Shown piece by piece: positions 8,466-17,755 of a DNA stretch of 64,000 nt (position 1 is its first letter; each line of letters begins with the position of its first letter). Both the position numbers and the translations under genes were made by a program. Under the pieces are notes generated by a model. It worked only from the letters and a program-made list of their open reading frames with translations, had not been told where the DNA came from and did not search any database. This DNA comes from Streptomyces spinosisporus (GTDB lineage Bacteria > Actinomycetota > Actinomycetes > Streptomycetales > Streptomycetaceae). The DNA lies in contig NZ_JALDAX010000018.1 of assembly GCF_022698145.1 (NCBI RefSeq), forward strand, positions 62,001 to 126,000, in the 5' to 3' direction.

Positions 8466-11400
8466 GAGGTGGTCACCATGGGCGTGGCGCGTGCACCGTG
8501 GTGCAGGTAGCGCTCGCCGCCGGCCAGCGTGTAGAAGACCACCGGACGCCAGGTGCGGGATCCCTCGTCCCGTACGGCGAAGTGGTCACCGGAGGCGTCC
8601 AGGGGGAGCATGGTGAACTCCTGAACGGGGTCGGGGACCAGTTCGGCCAGCGGACCCGTGACGGTGAACCGCAGCACCCCAGCACCGTCCCGCTCCAGTA
8701 CCTCCATGACCGCTCCGGCCCGCTCGTAGCGTCCGACGTGGGGTGCGATGTCGACCGTCGGCGGATCGGCCGGTGGCGCCACCGTGCGCGGCATGTCGAG
8801 GCCGGCCAGCTCGGCGAAGAGCTCCTGGAAGAGGTCCTCGTACAGGTCGCGTGCGTTGCCGCCGTTGGTGAGGAGTACGACGGCAAGACCGTCGGACGGC
8901 AGCAGCCGCAGGAAGGCGGCCTGGCCGATGGTGTTTCCGTCGTGGCCCAGCACGAGTTGCCCGTCCCAGGTGAACCGGATCCAGCCGAGGCCCCAGGAGT
9001 CGCCGAGGGTGTAGGGATCGGGCAGTTCGGCGTGCCGGTCGGCCATCTGCGTGGCCGCCGCCTCGCTCAGGAGACGGCCGCCGTCCGCGATGCGCCCGCT
9101 GTGCAGATGCGCACGGGCGAAGGCCAGCACGTCGGCGGCCGTGGAGGTGATCAGGCCGGCCGGTCCCAGTGAACGGGGCAGGCCCCACACCGGTGCCTGC
9201 CGCGGCGAACCGTTGTCGTCGAATCCGTCGTGGCCGACCGCCGCCCGGTGCAGCAGCGCCTCCTCGGGCAGAGTCCCGGTGCGCCGCAGTCCCAGCCGGG
9301 CGAAGATCCGCTCCTTGATCGCCTGGTCCCAGGTGGTGCCGGTGATCTTCTCCACGACCCGGCCCATGAGGGAGAAGCCGGAGTTGCAGTACGACCACGT
9401 GACACCGAGGGGGTGGTTCAGCGGCACGTCCGTGAGGCCCGCCACGTACTTCTCCAGGCAGTCGTCGCCCCGTCCGGTGTCGGTGAAGACGTCGCCGTCG
9501 ATGCCGCTGGTGTGCGTGAGCAGGTGCCGCATCGTCACGGCCTTGGTGATGTCCGGGTCGGCCAGGGCCAGTTCGGGCAGCAGGGTGATCAGTGGGGCGT
9601 CCAGGTCGAGCAGACCCTCGTCGGCCAGTTGCATGACCAGAGTGGCCGTCCAGACCTTCGACACCGAGCCGATCTGGAAGAGCGAGTCGGTGGTCGCCGT
9701 CACTCCCGTCTCGACGCTGAGTACACCGTGGGCGGCCTCGACCAGCTCGTCGTCCTGGGCGCCGTCCGTGTCCGGGCGGGTCCGCAGGATGCCGAGGGTC
9801 GCGCCGGGCACCCGGTGCCGCGCGGCCAGGGCGGCGAGCCGCCGCTGCCAGTGCGCGCGGTCGATCGGCGGCCGCCTCCTGCCCTCGCCGCCGGCGTACC
9901 GCTCCACCCACTCGGCGACCCGGCCGTTGAAGTCCAGCAGGTGCGACGGCGGGCCTTCGAGCACGAACAGGTGGGAGCCGCCGGGGTAGAGGACCATCCG
10001 GGTCGGCACGTCGCGCTCGCGCAGGGCGGTGTGCCACTGAACAGCCTGGCCCACCGGGCAGACCAGGTCGTCGGTGCCGTGCAGGATCAGGGTGGGGGTG
10101 TTCACCTGGTCGACCCGGGTCAGGGGGGACATGGCGGCGTACCGGTCGGGATCCGCCCAGGGCGGTCCGCCGAACTCGTACGTGGCGAGGAAGTGCCCGT
10201 CCTCGGCGGAGCCGGCCATGCTGGTCAGGTCGCTGACGACGCCACCGGCGACAGCGGCGGCGAACCGGCCGTCGCGGCTGGTCAGATAGCAGGTCATATA
10301 GCCGCCGTAGCTGTATCCGGTGACCGCGAGCCGGGCGGGGTCGGCGATGCCCTCGGCGACCAGCGCGTCCACCGGCTCCAGGAAGTCCCGCGCGTCACCG
10401 ACGCCCCACGCGCCGTTCACGGCGTTGAAGAACGCTTCGCCGTATCCGTCGCTGCCGCGCGGGTTGATCAGCAGGACGTTCCAGCCACGGGCGGCGAGGA
10501 GTTGGTGGTAGAGGTGGACGGGGTCGGCCGCGGCGTTCCACGCGTTGTGCGGGCCGCCGTGTATGTCGAGCAGCAGCGGCCGCGGCCCACCGTCGCCTGC
10601 CGGTCGCCCGCCGGTCAGCCAGCCCTGGACCACGGTGCCGTCGGAAAGGGTGAACTCCCGCTCTACGCGCGGGAACAGCTCGACGTCGACCAGGGGTGCG
10701 CCGTGCGCGGTGCGGACGGTCCACGATCCCGACGTGAGGTCGAGGACGGCGATCTCGCCGAAGGAGGTGGGGGTGGCGAGGACGAGCGCGACGGAGTCGC
10801 CGCGAACCGTCATGCCGGAGATGGTGTGCCCGGCGCCACCGAGCAGCAGGCGGGGGTGGTGCTCTTGCTCTACGCCGTCGAGGTCGACGGCGTAGAGGTG
10901 TGTGCAGCCGCGGTCACGGGCGCAGAACAGCACCGTGCGGCCGTCGCCGGTGAGTTGGGGCAGCGCGCCGGGGTAGCCGGGGCCTCCCGGCATGACATTG
11001 CGGTCGAGCGACGACGCGAGGTCCGTGATACCCGTGACGGCTTCTCCGTCCATCGGGATGTGCAACAGGCGTGCGTGGCCCACCGGTTCGCCGAGGTGGC
11101 CGACGACCAGCAGGGCGTCACCGTCTGCCGTCCAGTCGGCGCTCGTGGCCACGCACTCGGTGGGGCCGACCCGCACCGGGGCCGCCGCCGGGTCGTCGAC
11201 GGCCACGATGTGGGGCGCGGACTGCGCAGTCAGGTCGGCGTTGGGCGCCGTCGCGGCGGTGAAGGCCAGCCGCGTGCCGTCCGGGGACCAGGCCGGCCGG
11301 GAGGCATACCAGTCCCCCTCGGTGATCTGACGGCACCGGCCGGTGGTGAGGTCGAGGACGTGCAGATGCCTGCGGACGGTGCCGGTCAGTCCTGCCCCGT

Positions 11401-11863
11401 CGCTCTGGAAGTCGAGCCGGTCGACGACCACCGGCCGGCCCGGTGCGCTCGGTCCCGCCGCGTCCGGCACGACAGCGATGTCGACCGGCGCGGTGAAGGC
11501 GATCCGGGTGCCGTCCCCGCTCCACACGGGAGCACCGGCACCAAGGGGCAGCGTGGTCAACTGCTCGGCCTCGCCGCCCTCGAGCGGCAGCTGCCACAGT
11601 TGCGGAGGGCCCTCGCTCGCGCGCAGGAACACGATCCGCGTGCCGTCCGGTGACCAGGCCGGCGCCTGGTCGTCGCCGCCGCGGGTCAGCTGCCGTGCGT
11701 CGCCTCCGGCACGGGGGATCAGCCACAGGTTGCGGACGATCCGGTCGGCGTCCAGATCGCTGGTGCGCAGCACGTACACGATCCGTTCGCCGTCCGGCGA
11801 CAGCGCCGGTTGCTCGGGGGTCGCGATGTCTGCCAGGTCCTCCAGGCGCAGGGACCGAGTCAT
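8462..11863 (-). CDS. S9 prolyl-oligopeptidase fused to S12 beta-lactamase-like hydrolase
   Basis: 1133 residues in one uninterrupted frame. Residues 1-400 are WD40/TolB-like propeller repeats (PDGTRI blocks). Residues 405-655 are an S9 catalytic domain with Ser518 in GYSYGG, Asp598/599 in GTDDL and His631 in GGSHLF, closest to acylaminoacyl-peptidases. Residues 670-1133 are an S12 domain with the S733-x-x-K736 motif (GSVSK), Y825-x-N827, and an HDG motif near residue 1000. There is no signal peptide. S9 enzymes trim oligopeptides; S12 includes D-aminopeptidases and D,D-carboxypeptidases. A fused pair would let one protein process peptides with mixed stereochemistry. The start has GAGGAG 8 bp upstream. 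Confidence 0.9.
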   Translation of the reverse strand: MTRSLRLEDLADIATPEQPALSPDGERIVYVLRTSDLDADRIVRNLWLIPRAGGDARQLTRGGDDQAPAWSPDGTRIVFLRASEGPPQLWQLPLEGGEAEQLTTLPLGAGAPVWSGDGTRIAFTAPVDIAVVPDAAGPSAPGRPVVVDRLDFQSDGAGLTGTVRRHLHVLDLTTGRCRQITEGDWYASRPAWSPDGTRLAFTAATAPNADLTAQSAPHIVAVDDPAAAPVRVGPTECVATSADWTADGDALLVVGHLGEPVGHARLLHIPMDGEAVTGITDLASSLDRNVMPGGPGYPGALPQLTGDGRTVLFCARDRGCTHLYAVDLDGVEQEHHPRLLLGGAGHTISGMTVRGDSVALVLATPTSFGEIAVLDLTSGSWTVRTAHGAPLVDVELFPRVEREFTLSDGTVVQGWLTGGRPAGDGGPRPLLLDIHGGPHNAWNAAADPVHLYHQLLAARGWNVLLINPRGSDGYGEAFFNAVNGAWGVGDARDFLEPVDALVAEGIADPARLAVTGYSYGGYMTCYLTSRDGRFAAAVAGGVVSDLTSMAGSAEDGHFLATYEFGGPPWADPDRYAAMSPLTRVDQVNTPTLILHGTDDLVCPVGQAVQWHTALRERDVPTRMVLYPGGSHLFVLEGPPSHLLDFNGRVAEWVERYAGGEGRRRPPIDRAHWQRRLAALAARHRVPGATLGILRTRPDTDGAQDDELVEAAHGVLSVETGVTATTDSLFQIGSVSKVWTATLVMQLADEGLLDLDAPLITLLPELALADPDITKAVTMRHLLTHTSGIDGDVFTDTGRGDDCLEKYVAGLTDVPLNHPLGVTWSYCNSGFSLMGRVVEKITGTTWDQAIKERIFARLGLRRTGTLPEEALLHRAAVGHDGFDDNGSPRQAPVWGLPRSLGPAGLITSTAADVLAFARAHLHSGRIADGGRLLSEAAATQMADRHAELPDPYTLGDSWGLGWIRFTWDGQLVLGHDGNTIGQAAFLRLLPSDGLAVVLLTNGGNARDLYEDLFQELFAELAGLDMPRTVAPPADPPTVDIAPHVGRYERAGAVMEVLERDGAGVLRFTVTGPLAELVPDPVQEFTMLPLDASGDHFAVRDEGSRTWRPVVFYTLAGGERYLHHGARATPMVTTS

Positions 11864-11921
11864 GAAGGGCTCCTCAGTGATGACGTGCGGGTGTGCAACG
11901 GGGCATGAGCGCGCGGTGGGT

Positions 11922-12908
11922 TCACGTCGCCTGGTGCGATGGCGTCGGCAGAGGGGCGGCGAAGTGGCAGGCGGTGGCGTGTCTACGGCCGACGGCGCCG
12001 ACCGCGGGGTCGAGGCTCAGGCAGTCGGTGCGGGCGGGCAGCGCCAGCGGTCCCACGGGACAGCGTGGGTGGAAGCGGCATCCGGCCGGCAGATGGTGGG
12101 GGTCGGGCGGTTCGGTGTCCAGGACGGCGCCGCTCTCCTCGTGCGCGCTGTTTGCCGCGTATCCGTCCCGGTGCGGTGCCGCCGCCAACAGCTCCCGGGT
12201 GTAGGGGTGTTGTGGGTCCGTCAGTACTTCATGGGCGGGGCCGCACTCGACGATACGGCCGAGGTACATCACCGCGATGATGTCGCTGACGTAGCGCACG
12301 ACGGCGAGGTTGTGCGAGATGAACAGCATGCCCAGACGGGTCTGTTGTTGCAGGTCGCGTACGAGGTTGAGCACGGTTCCCTGCACCGACACGTCCAGCG
12401 CCGAGGTGATCTCGTCCGCGACGACGATCTGCGGCCGGGCCGCCAACGCCCGTGCCAGTGCGACGCGTTGGCACTGTCCGCCGGACAGCTCGGAAGGCCG
12501 AGAGGAGATGTGCGCCGCATCCAGGCCCACCAGGCCGAACAGCCGGGTGACCTCGGCGCGACGGGCGGCGGTGCCGGTGCGCGGTATCGCCTCGGCCACC
12601 GAGTCGCCGACGCTCATGCGCGGATCCAGGCAGGCGTAGGGATCCTGGAAGACCATCTGCACCGCCCTGCCGGACCCGCGCGCCGGACGGTGACGGACGT
12701 CGCGGCCGTCGAGAAGGACCCGTCCCGCGGCGATGGGCGCCAGGCCGACCGCCGCGCGGGCCAGCGTGGACTTGCCCGAGCCGGACTCCCCCACCAGGCC
12801 GACCACCTGTCCCGTGGGCACGGTCAGGCTCACTCCGTCGACGGCTTTCATGGCCCGGCGCCCGGTGCCGTAGCGCACGGTGACATCTTCGAAGCGCAGC
12901 TCGCTCAC
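11922..12908 (-). CDS. Peptide ABC transporter ATP-binding protein (DppF/OppF type)
   Basis: 328 residues. Walker A GESGSGKS, signature LSGGQCQR, Walker B VVADE and the switch histidine in FISHN are all present. The C-terminal oligopeptide-transporter extension has the usual spaced cysteines (AGCRFHPRCP...C...C). It powers import together with the fused permease-ATPase upstream. The GTG start overlaps the stop of that gene by 4 nt (12905-12908). Alternative transported ligands (nickel, opines) share this subfamily, but the downstream peptidases favour peptides. Confidence 0.9.
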   Translation of the reverse strand: MSELRFEDVTVRYGTGRRAMKAVDGVSLTVPTGQVVGLVGESGSGKSTLARAAVGLAPIAAGRVLLDGRDVRHRPARGSGRAVQMVFQDPYACLDPRMSVGDSVAEAIPRTGTAARRAEVTRLFGLVGLDAAHISSRPSELSGGQCQRVALARALAARPQIVVADEITSALDVSVQGTVLNLVRDLQQQTRLGMLFISHNLAVVRYVSDIIAVMYLGRIVECGPAHEVLTDPQHPYTRELLAAAPHRDGYAANSAHEESGAVLDTEPPDPHHLPAGCRFHPRCPVGPLALPARTDCLSLDPAVGAVGRRHATACHFAAPLPTPSHQAT

Positions 12909-15025
12909 GGCTGTTCACCTTCTCCAGCGAGGGGTTCGGCCCGTGCGGCGATGGGTTCGGCCCGTCCGGCGGTGAGTTCGGCCTCTTCGCCCGTGAATGC
13001 GGCCTTGCCGTCGAGAGAGTCGGCCGGCCCCGCACCGGTCTGCGGATACCAGCAGGCGACCCGATGCCCCGGCTCGACCGACTCCAAGCGCGGGTCGTCC
13101 ACGCGGCACCGGTCCTGCGCGACGGGGCACCGCGCCGCGAAAGCGCACCCGGCCGGTGTCCGGTCCGGTGTCACGGGCCGGCCCGGGATGACGGTGAGCG
13201 GCCGGTCGAGTGCGGTCTCCATATGGGGCACCGCGGCGATGAGCGCACGGGTGTAGGGGTGTTGAGCCGTGGTGAACAGCCGGTCGGAGGGGAGTTCCTC
13301 GACGATGCGGCCGGCGTACATCACCAGGATGCGGTCGCAGGTCTGCGCCACCACATGGATGTCATGACTGATCAGCAGGAGCGCGACGCCGTCCCCGGCG
13401 CGGACGGTGTCCAGCAGCCGCAGCACCTGCCGCTGCACGGTGACGTCCAGCGCGGTCGTGGGCTCGTCGGCGACGATGAGCCGGGGCCGGCCCATCAGAG
13501 CGAGGGCGATCATCGCTCGCTGGCGCATACCGCCGGACAACTCGTGCGGGTACTGCGCCGCCCGCCGTGCGGCCGCCGACATCCGCACCTGGCGCAGTCG
13601 TTCGACAGCCCGCGACAGCGCCTCGGACCGGCCGGCCCCGAAGTGTTGCTCCGCCACCTCCGCCAGTTGCCGCCCGACTCGCATCGCAGGGTTGAAGGAG
13701 GTCATGGGGTCCTGGAAGACCATGGCGAGCGAGGTGCCGAGCAGGCGCCGGTTGACGGCACTGTGGGACGGCTCGGTGAGCAGGGACGTACCGAGGAAAT
13801 CGATACGGTCGGCGTCCACCTCACCCGGATGCTCCACCAACCGGCTCACGGCGAGCGCGGTGAGGCTCTTGCCGGACCCCGACTCCCCCACGACACCCAC
13901 CGCCTCCCCCTCGCCGACGTTCAGGCCGACACCGCGCACCGCGGTGACCGGGCCGTGCGGACCGGGGAAGCTCACCCGCAGCCCCTCCACGCTCAACACC
14001 GGCTGTTCACCGGGGACTTCGGCGGCATCCGCCTCCGGTACCACCGCCGTGGCCGAAGGGGCCGCGGGCATTTCGGCGGGACGCGGAGCGCGCGACCGGG
14101 ACGCGGTGGGAACACCGACGGCCTTGGCCACGGCCTCTCCGGTGAGGTTGAAGGCCAGTCCGGCGATCACCACGGCGGCGCCGGGCGCCAGGGCCGCGGC
14201 GGGGTGCGTATAGATGCCGTTGAGGCCCTCCCCCAGCAGCCGTCCCCAGTCGTACGACGGTGCCTGCACACCCAGGCCGAGGAAGGAGAGCCCGGAGAAC
14301 GCCAGCAGCGCGCCGCCGGCGCTGATGGTGGCGTTGACGATCAGCGGGTCGGAGACGTTCGGCAGGACATGACGGGTGAGGATCCGCAGGCGGCCGACTC
14401 CGGCGACGCGGGCCGCGTGGACGTAGTCCCGTTCGCTGAGGGACGCCACCAGGGTCTGGGTGAGCCGCGCGAAGCCGGGTGCCATCGCGAAGCCGATGGC
14501 GAGGACCGCGCCCTTGGCGCCGACCCCGAACACCACGGCGAAGAACAGTGCGAGCAGCAGCCCGGGGAAGGCCACGGCGACGTTGACCACCGCGGTCACC
14601 GTCCGCCCGACCCGGCGTCCCAGCAGGGCCGGTGCCACGCCGAGCACCAGGCCGGTCGCGACGCCCAGCGCGGTGGCGAGCAGTGCCAGGGCGATCGACA
14701 GCCGGGTGGCGACCAGCAACCGGTAGAAGATGTCCCGGCCCAGGTTGTCCGTGCCCAGCCAGTGGCGTCCCGAGGACCCCTGGAGGATCTGGCCGGTATC
14801 GATGGCATCGGCTCGGCCTGACCACAGCAGTGGGGCGAACACCGCCAGCAGCAGGACGAGCAGCAGCAGCGTGGCCGCGCACCAGCCGAGCGGGGTACGC
14901 AGCACGCCGAGCCACCGGTTGCCGCCGGGCAGGCCCCGCACCTCACCGTCCCGCACGGAGGCGTGGGCTTCGTCCCGGGGTTCCTGGTCCCCGCCGGCCC
15001 GCAGAGCCTCGAACTCCACCGCCAT
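12905..15025 (-). CDS. Fused DppC permease + DppD ATPase of peptide ABC importer
   Basis: 706 residues joining two proteins that are normally separate. Residues 1-310 are a DppC-type permease with about six membrane segments, the periplasmic LGTDNLGRD signature and the EAA loop (DYVHAARVAGVGRLRILTRH). An Ala/Pro-rich linker of ~35 residues follows. Residues ~345-660 are an ATPase with GESGSGKS, ELSGGMRQR, VADEPTTALD and the terminal cysteine motif (AGCAFAARCP). The tail repeats an Ala-Glu-Pro motif. Fusion would fix the NBD to one permease half. It starts 3 bp after the DppB stop. Confidence 0.9.
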   Translation of the reverse strand: MAVEFEALRAGGDQEPRDEAHASVRDGEVRGLPGGNRWLGVLRTPLGWCAATLLLLVLLLAVFAPLLWSGRADAIDTGQILQGSSGRHWLGTDNLGRDIFYRLLVATRLSIALALLATALGVATGLVLGVAPALLGRRVGRTVTAVVNVAVAFPGLLLALFFAVVFGVGAKGAVLAIGFAMAPGFARLTQTLVASLSERDYVHAARVAGVGRLRILTRHVLPNVSDPLIVNATISAGGALLAFSGLSFLGLGVQAPSYDWGRLLGEGLNGIYTHPAAALAPGAAVVIAGLAFNLTGEAVAKAVGVPTASRSRAPRPAEMPAAPSATAVVPEADAAEVPGEQPVLSVEGLRVSFPGPHGPVTAVRGVGLNVGEGEAVGVVGESGSGKSLTALAVSRLVEHPGEVDADRIDFLGTSLLTEPSHSAVNRRLLGTSLAMVFQDPMTSFNPAMRVGRQLAEVAEQHFGAGRSEALSRAVERLRQVRMSAAARRAAQYPHELSGGMRQRAMIALALMGRPRLIVADEPTTALDVTVQRQVLRLLDTVRAGDGVALLLISHDIHVVAQTCDRILVMYAGRIVEELPSDRLFTTAQHPYTRALIAAVPHMETALDRPLTVIPGRPVTPDRTPAGCAFAARCPVAQDRCRVDDPRLESVEPGHRVACWYPQTGAGPADSLDGKAAFTGEEAELTAGRAEPIAARAEPLAGEGEQP

Positions 15026-15028
15026 CGG

Positions 15029-16087
15029 TCAGCTCTCCCGGATCGCGGAACGGGGGTCGAGCAGGGCCAGCGCGACGTCGACCGCGACGTTCACCAGCAG
15101 TACGCCCGTGCCGTAGACGAGGACGACGCCCTGCACGACGGGATAGTCCTTCGACAGGATCGACTGCACGATGGTGCTGCCCAGACCCGGCCAGGCGAAG
15201 ACGTTCTCCACCAGCACGGTGCCGGCCACCAGGCTGCTCAGCAGCAGTCCACCGATGGTCAGGCCCGCGGTCACCGCGTTGGGCAGGGCATGGCGCAGAT
15301 AGACCCTGCGGGGTGGCAGGCGTTTGGCGCGGGCGGTGCGGATGTAGTCGGCGTTCAGCACCGACGCCATCTCGATGCGCACGATGCGGGCCAGGACCGC
15401 CGCCGGCCCGGCGGCCAGCGACAGCACGGGCAGCACGTACGAAGACGGCCCGCCTCGGCCGGCGACCGGGAACCAGCCCAGTTGCACGCCGAAGACCCAG
15501 ACGAGCCCCACGGCGAGGAGGAACTCCGGGATCGTGGCCACCAGGACACTGGTGGAGGTGAAGACGAGTTCGCCGCCGTGGTGACGGCCACCGCGGGTCA
15601 GCACCGCCATCGCCGTGCCCAGCGGCACCGACACCACCACCGCCAGCAGGAAGGACACCACGGCGAGCGCGGCGGTCGACGGCAGCCGGTCACCGATCAC
15701 CTGGCTCACGGGCAGACCGCTGGTCACGGAGGTGCCGAGGTCTCCCCCGGCCAGGTTGCGCAGGAAACGCCCGTACTGGGTCGGCAGCGAGTCGTTCAGC
15801 CCCAGCATCTCCCGGCGCTGGTTCACCACTTGCTGCGAGGCGTTCATGCCGAGCGCGGCGCGTACGGGGTCGCCGGGGATGAGGTGAATCATCGCGAACG
15901 CCGCCGTGACCAGCACCCACACCGACAGCACCAGACGGGTCAGACGGCGCGCCGTGAAGCGGGCCCAGGGGTTGTCCACCAGGCCGCGGACCAGGCCCGG
16001 CGAGGCGTGCGGTTGCTCGACGCCGGGGCCGGTATCGGGACCGGGACCGGGACCGGGCAGGAACCGGTCGGCCGTCTGTGCGTTCAT
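15029..16087 (-). CDS. Peptide ABC transporter permease (DppB type)
   Basis: 352 residues. The first ~35 are Gly/Pro-rich, including a PGPGPGP run encoded by a GGGACC repeat. Six membrane segments follow, with the DppB signatures LIPGDPVRAALG and an EAA loop near DYIRTARAKRLPPRRVYLRH. It pairs with the DppC half of the fused protein to form the membrane channel. GGAGG precedes the ATG. The gene is 29 bp downstream of the binding-protein gene. Confidence 0.92.
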   Translation of the reverse strand: MNAQTADRFLPGPGPGPDTGPGVEQPHASPGLVRGLVDNPWARFTARRLTRLVLSVWVLVTAAFAMIHLIPGDPVRAALGMNASQQVVNQRREMLGLNDSLPTQYGRFLRNLAGGDLGTSVTSGLPVSQVIGDRLPSTAALAVVSFLLAVVVSVPLGTAMAVLTRGGRHHGGELVFTSTSVLVATIPEFLLAVGLVWVFGVQLGWFPVAGRGGPSSYVLPVLSLAAGPAAVLARIVRIEMASVLNADYIRTARAKRLPPRRVYLRHALPNAVTAGLTIGGLLLSSLVAGTVLVENVFAWPGLGSTIVQSILSKDYPVVQGVVLVYGTGVLLVNVAVDVALALLDPRSAIRES

Positions 16088-16116
16088 CCGTGTGCCTCCG
16101 GGTTACGGCCGGCCGG

Positions 16117-17703
16117 TCATCCGACCATGCGGATCGTGGTCGGGGCGAGGGAGCCGTCGGCCATGTCGAAGGTCGCGCCGTTGCCGAACACCGGCGTGGC
16201 CAGGTCGGCGAAGGGCACGATGTCGGCCTGCCGGAACAGTGCCTTCTCGGCGGCGGCCCATTCGGCGCAGCCCTTCGCGCCGGTGAGCGCCGAGGCGGCC
16301 TTGACGTGGGCCTGGTACGCGGCGTTGTCGATCGAGCCGAAGTTGTTCCCACCCGGCGGGGTGGCGCCCGAGACGAAGGGCACCGCCTGGGTGGGCAGGG
16401 TCACCGTCAGGGGCAGGAACATGGCGTCCCAGGAACCCTGTCCGGAGATGACCTGGTCGAACTGGCTGTCGGCCGCGCCTCGCAGGGTGACCTTCACACC
16501 GGCCTTCTGCCAGACGGAGCGCAGCAGTTCAGCGGCGTTCTGCATCGGGGCGCCGCGGCTGCTCGGGTAGTAGAAGGTCAGCGCGAGCTTCTTGCCGTCC
16601 CTCTGCCGCACGCCGTCGGAGCCCTTGGCCCAGCCGGCCGCGTCCAGAGCCGCTTCCGCGGCAGCCAGGTCGTGCCCCGGCAGGTTTCCGGCGACGGTGT
16701 CCGCGGTGCACGGGCCCTGACCCTTGGAGACCAGGCCGGTGGGCGCTTCTCCGCTGCCGCCGGTGACCACCTTGCGCAGCTGCACCAGATCGAGGGCCTG
16801 CGTCAGCGCACGCCTGACCTCGGGCGCGGCGGTCGGCTCGCCGCGTCGCTGGTTGAACCACAACTCACCGAGTGGCGCGTGCACTTCGCGTTTGAAGTCG
16901 AGTCGGGCCGCCACCCGCTCCTTGTCCTGACCGGCGATCAGGGCCGCGTTGACCTCCCCCGCGAGCAACAGGTTGGCGGCGGTGGTCTCGTTGCTGACGA
17001 CCTTCAGGACGACGGTGTCCGGGAGCCCCTCGGTATCGGCCTTCGAGCCGCCCGGCCCCCACGCATAGTCCTTGCGGCGGGTGAAGGTGTAGTGGTCGTC
17101 GACGACGGCCTCGGTGAGGGTGAACATGCCGGTGCCCGAACCGCCCCGCTTCAGGATCGAACGGTTGGTGAGGCCCTTGCGGCACACGATGGGCAGCGTG
17201 CCCACATTGCGGGCGAGGAAGGCGTCGGCGCTCGGCGCGGTCACCGTGACGGTGCCGGATGCGTCGTCCGCCTTCGCCTTCGCTCCGACCGGCACATACA
17301 GCCCCGCCACGGTCGACCCGCTCTTCGGGTCACCGGCGTAGTTGATGTTGTCGGCCACGTCCTTCGCGGTGAGCGGAGTGCCGTCGGAGCAGGTGACGCC
17401 CTTGCGCAGGGTGTAACTGGCCGTCGTGGGCGTGCTCTTGAAGGAACTCGCCAGCGAGGGGACCTCCTTGCCGGAGGCGTCGACGGCCACCAGCGAGTCG
17501 TACATGAACAGGTCGGTCTGGCGGGCGACGGACAGTGTGGTGGCGTGCGGGTCGAGGTTGCCGGGGTCGGCGGGGAGGGCGTAGGTGAACGTCCCGCCGT
17601 CGGCGGGTCGGCCGGACGTGCTGGTGCCGCCACCGCTGCACGCGGTCAGCGCGAGCGTCAGCGCCCCGGCCATCGCGATCGTCGTCGTCCCTGCGTACTT
17701 CAT
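16117..17703 (-). CDS. Peptide-binding lipoprotein of ABC importer (family 5 SBP)
   Basis: 528 residues from the ATG at 17703. GGAG lies 6-9 bases upstream and a clean lipoprotein signal follows (hydrophobic stretch, lipobox LTAC with Cys22). A longer frame to 17823 would bury the signal peptide and is rejected. The mature protein is an SBP_bac_5 (DppA/OppA) protein: DPGNLDPHATTLSVARQ near residue 45, and the typical GKKLALTFYYP segment late in the protein. It would capture peptides outside the membrane and deliver them to the importer encoded downstream. Confidence 0.92.
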   Translation of the reverse strand: MKYAGTTTIAMAGALTLALTACSGGGTSTSGRPADGGTFTYALPADPGNLDPHATTLSVARQTDLFMYDSLVAVDASGKEVPSLASSFKSTPTTASYTLRKGVTCSDGTPLTAKDVADNINYAGDPKSGSTVAGLYVPVGAKAKADDASGTVTVTAPSADAFLARNVGTLPIVCRKGLTNRSILKRGGSGTGMFTLTEAVVDDHYTFTRRKDYAWGPGGSKADTEGLPDTVVLKVVSNETTAANLLLAGEVNAALIAGQDKERVAARLDFKREVHAPLGELWFNQRRGEPTAAPEVRRALTQALDLVQLRKVVTGGSGEAPTGLVSKGQGPCTADTVAGNLPGHDLAAAEAALDAAGWAKGSDGVRQRDGKKLALTFYYPSSRGAPMQNAAELLRSVWQKAGVKVTLRGAADSQFDQVISGQGSWDAMFLPLTVTLPTQAVPFVSGATPPGGNNFGSIDNAAYQAHVKAASALTGAKGCAEWAAAEKALFRQADIVPFADLATPVFGNGATFDMADGSLAPTTIRMVG

Positions 17704-17755
17704 GGTGTCTCCAGCGGAAGGTCGCGGGCCCAGGCGCACCGTCGGCCCGGGGGCA

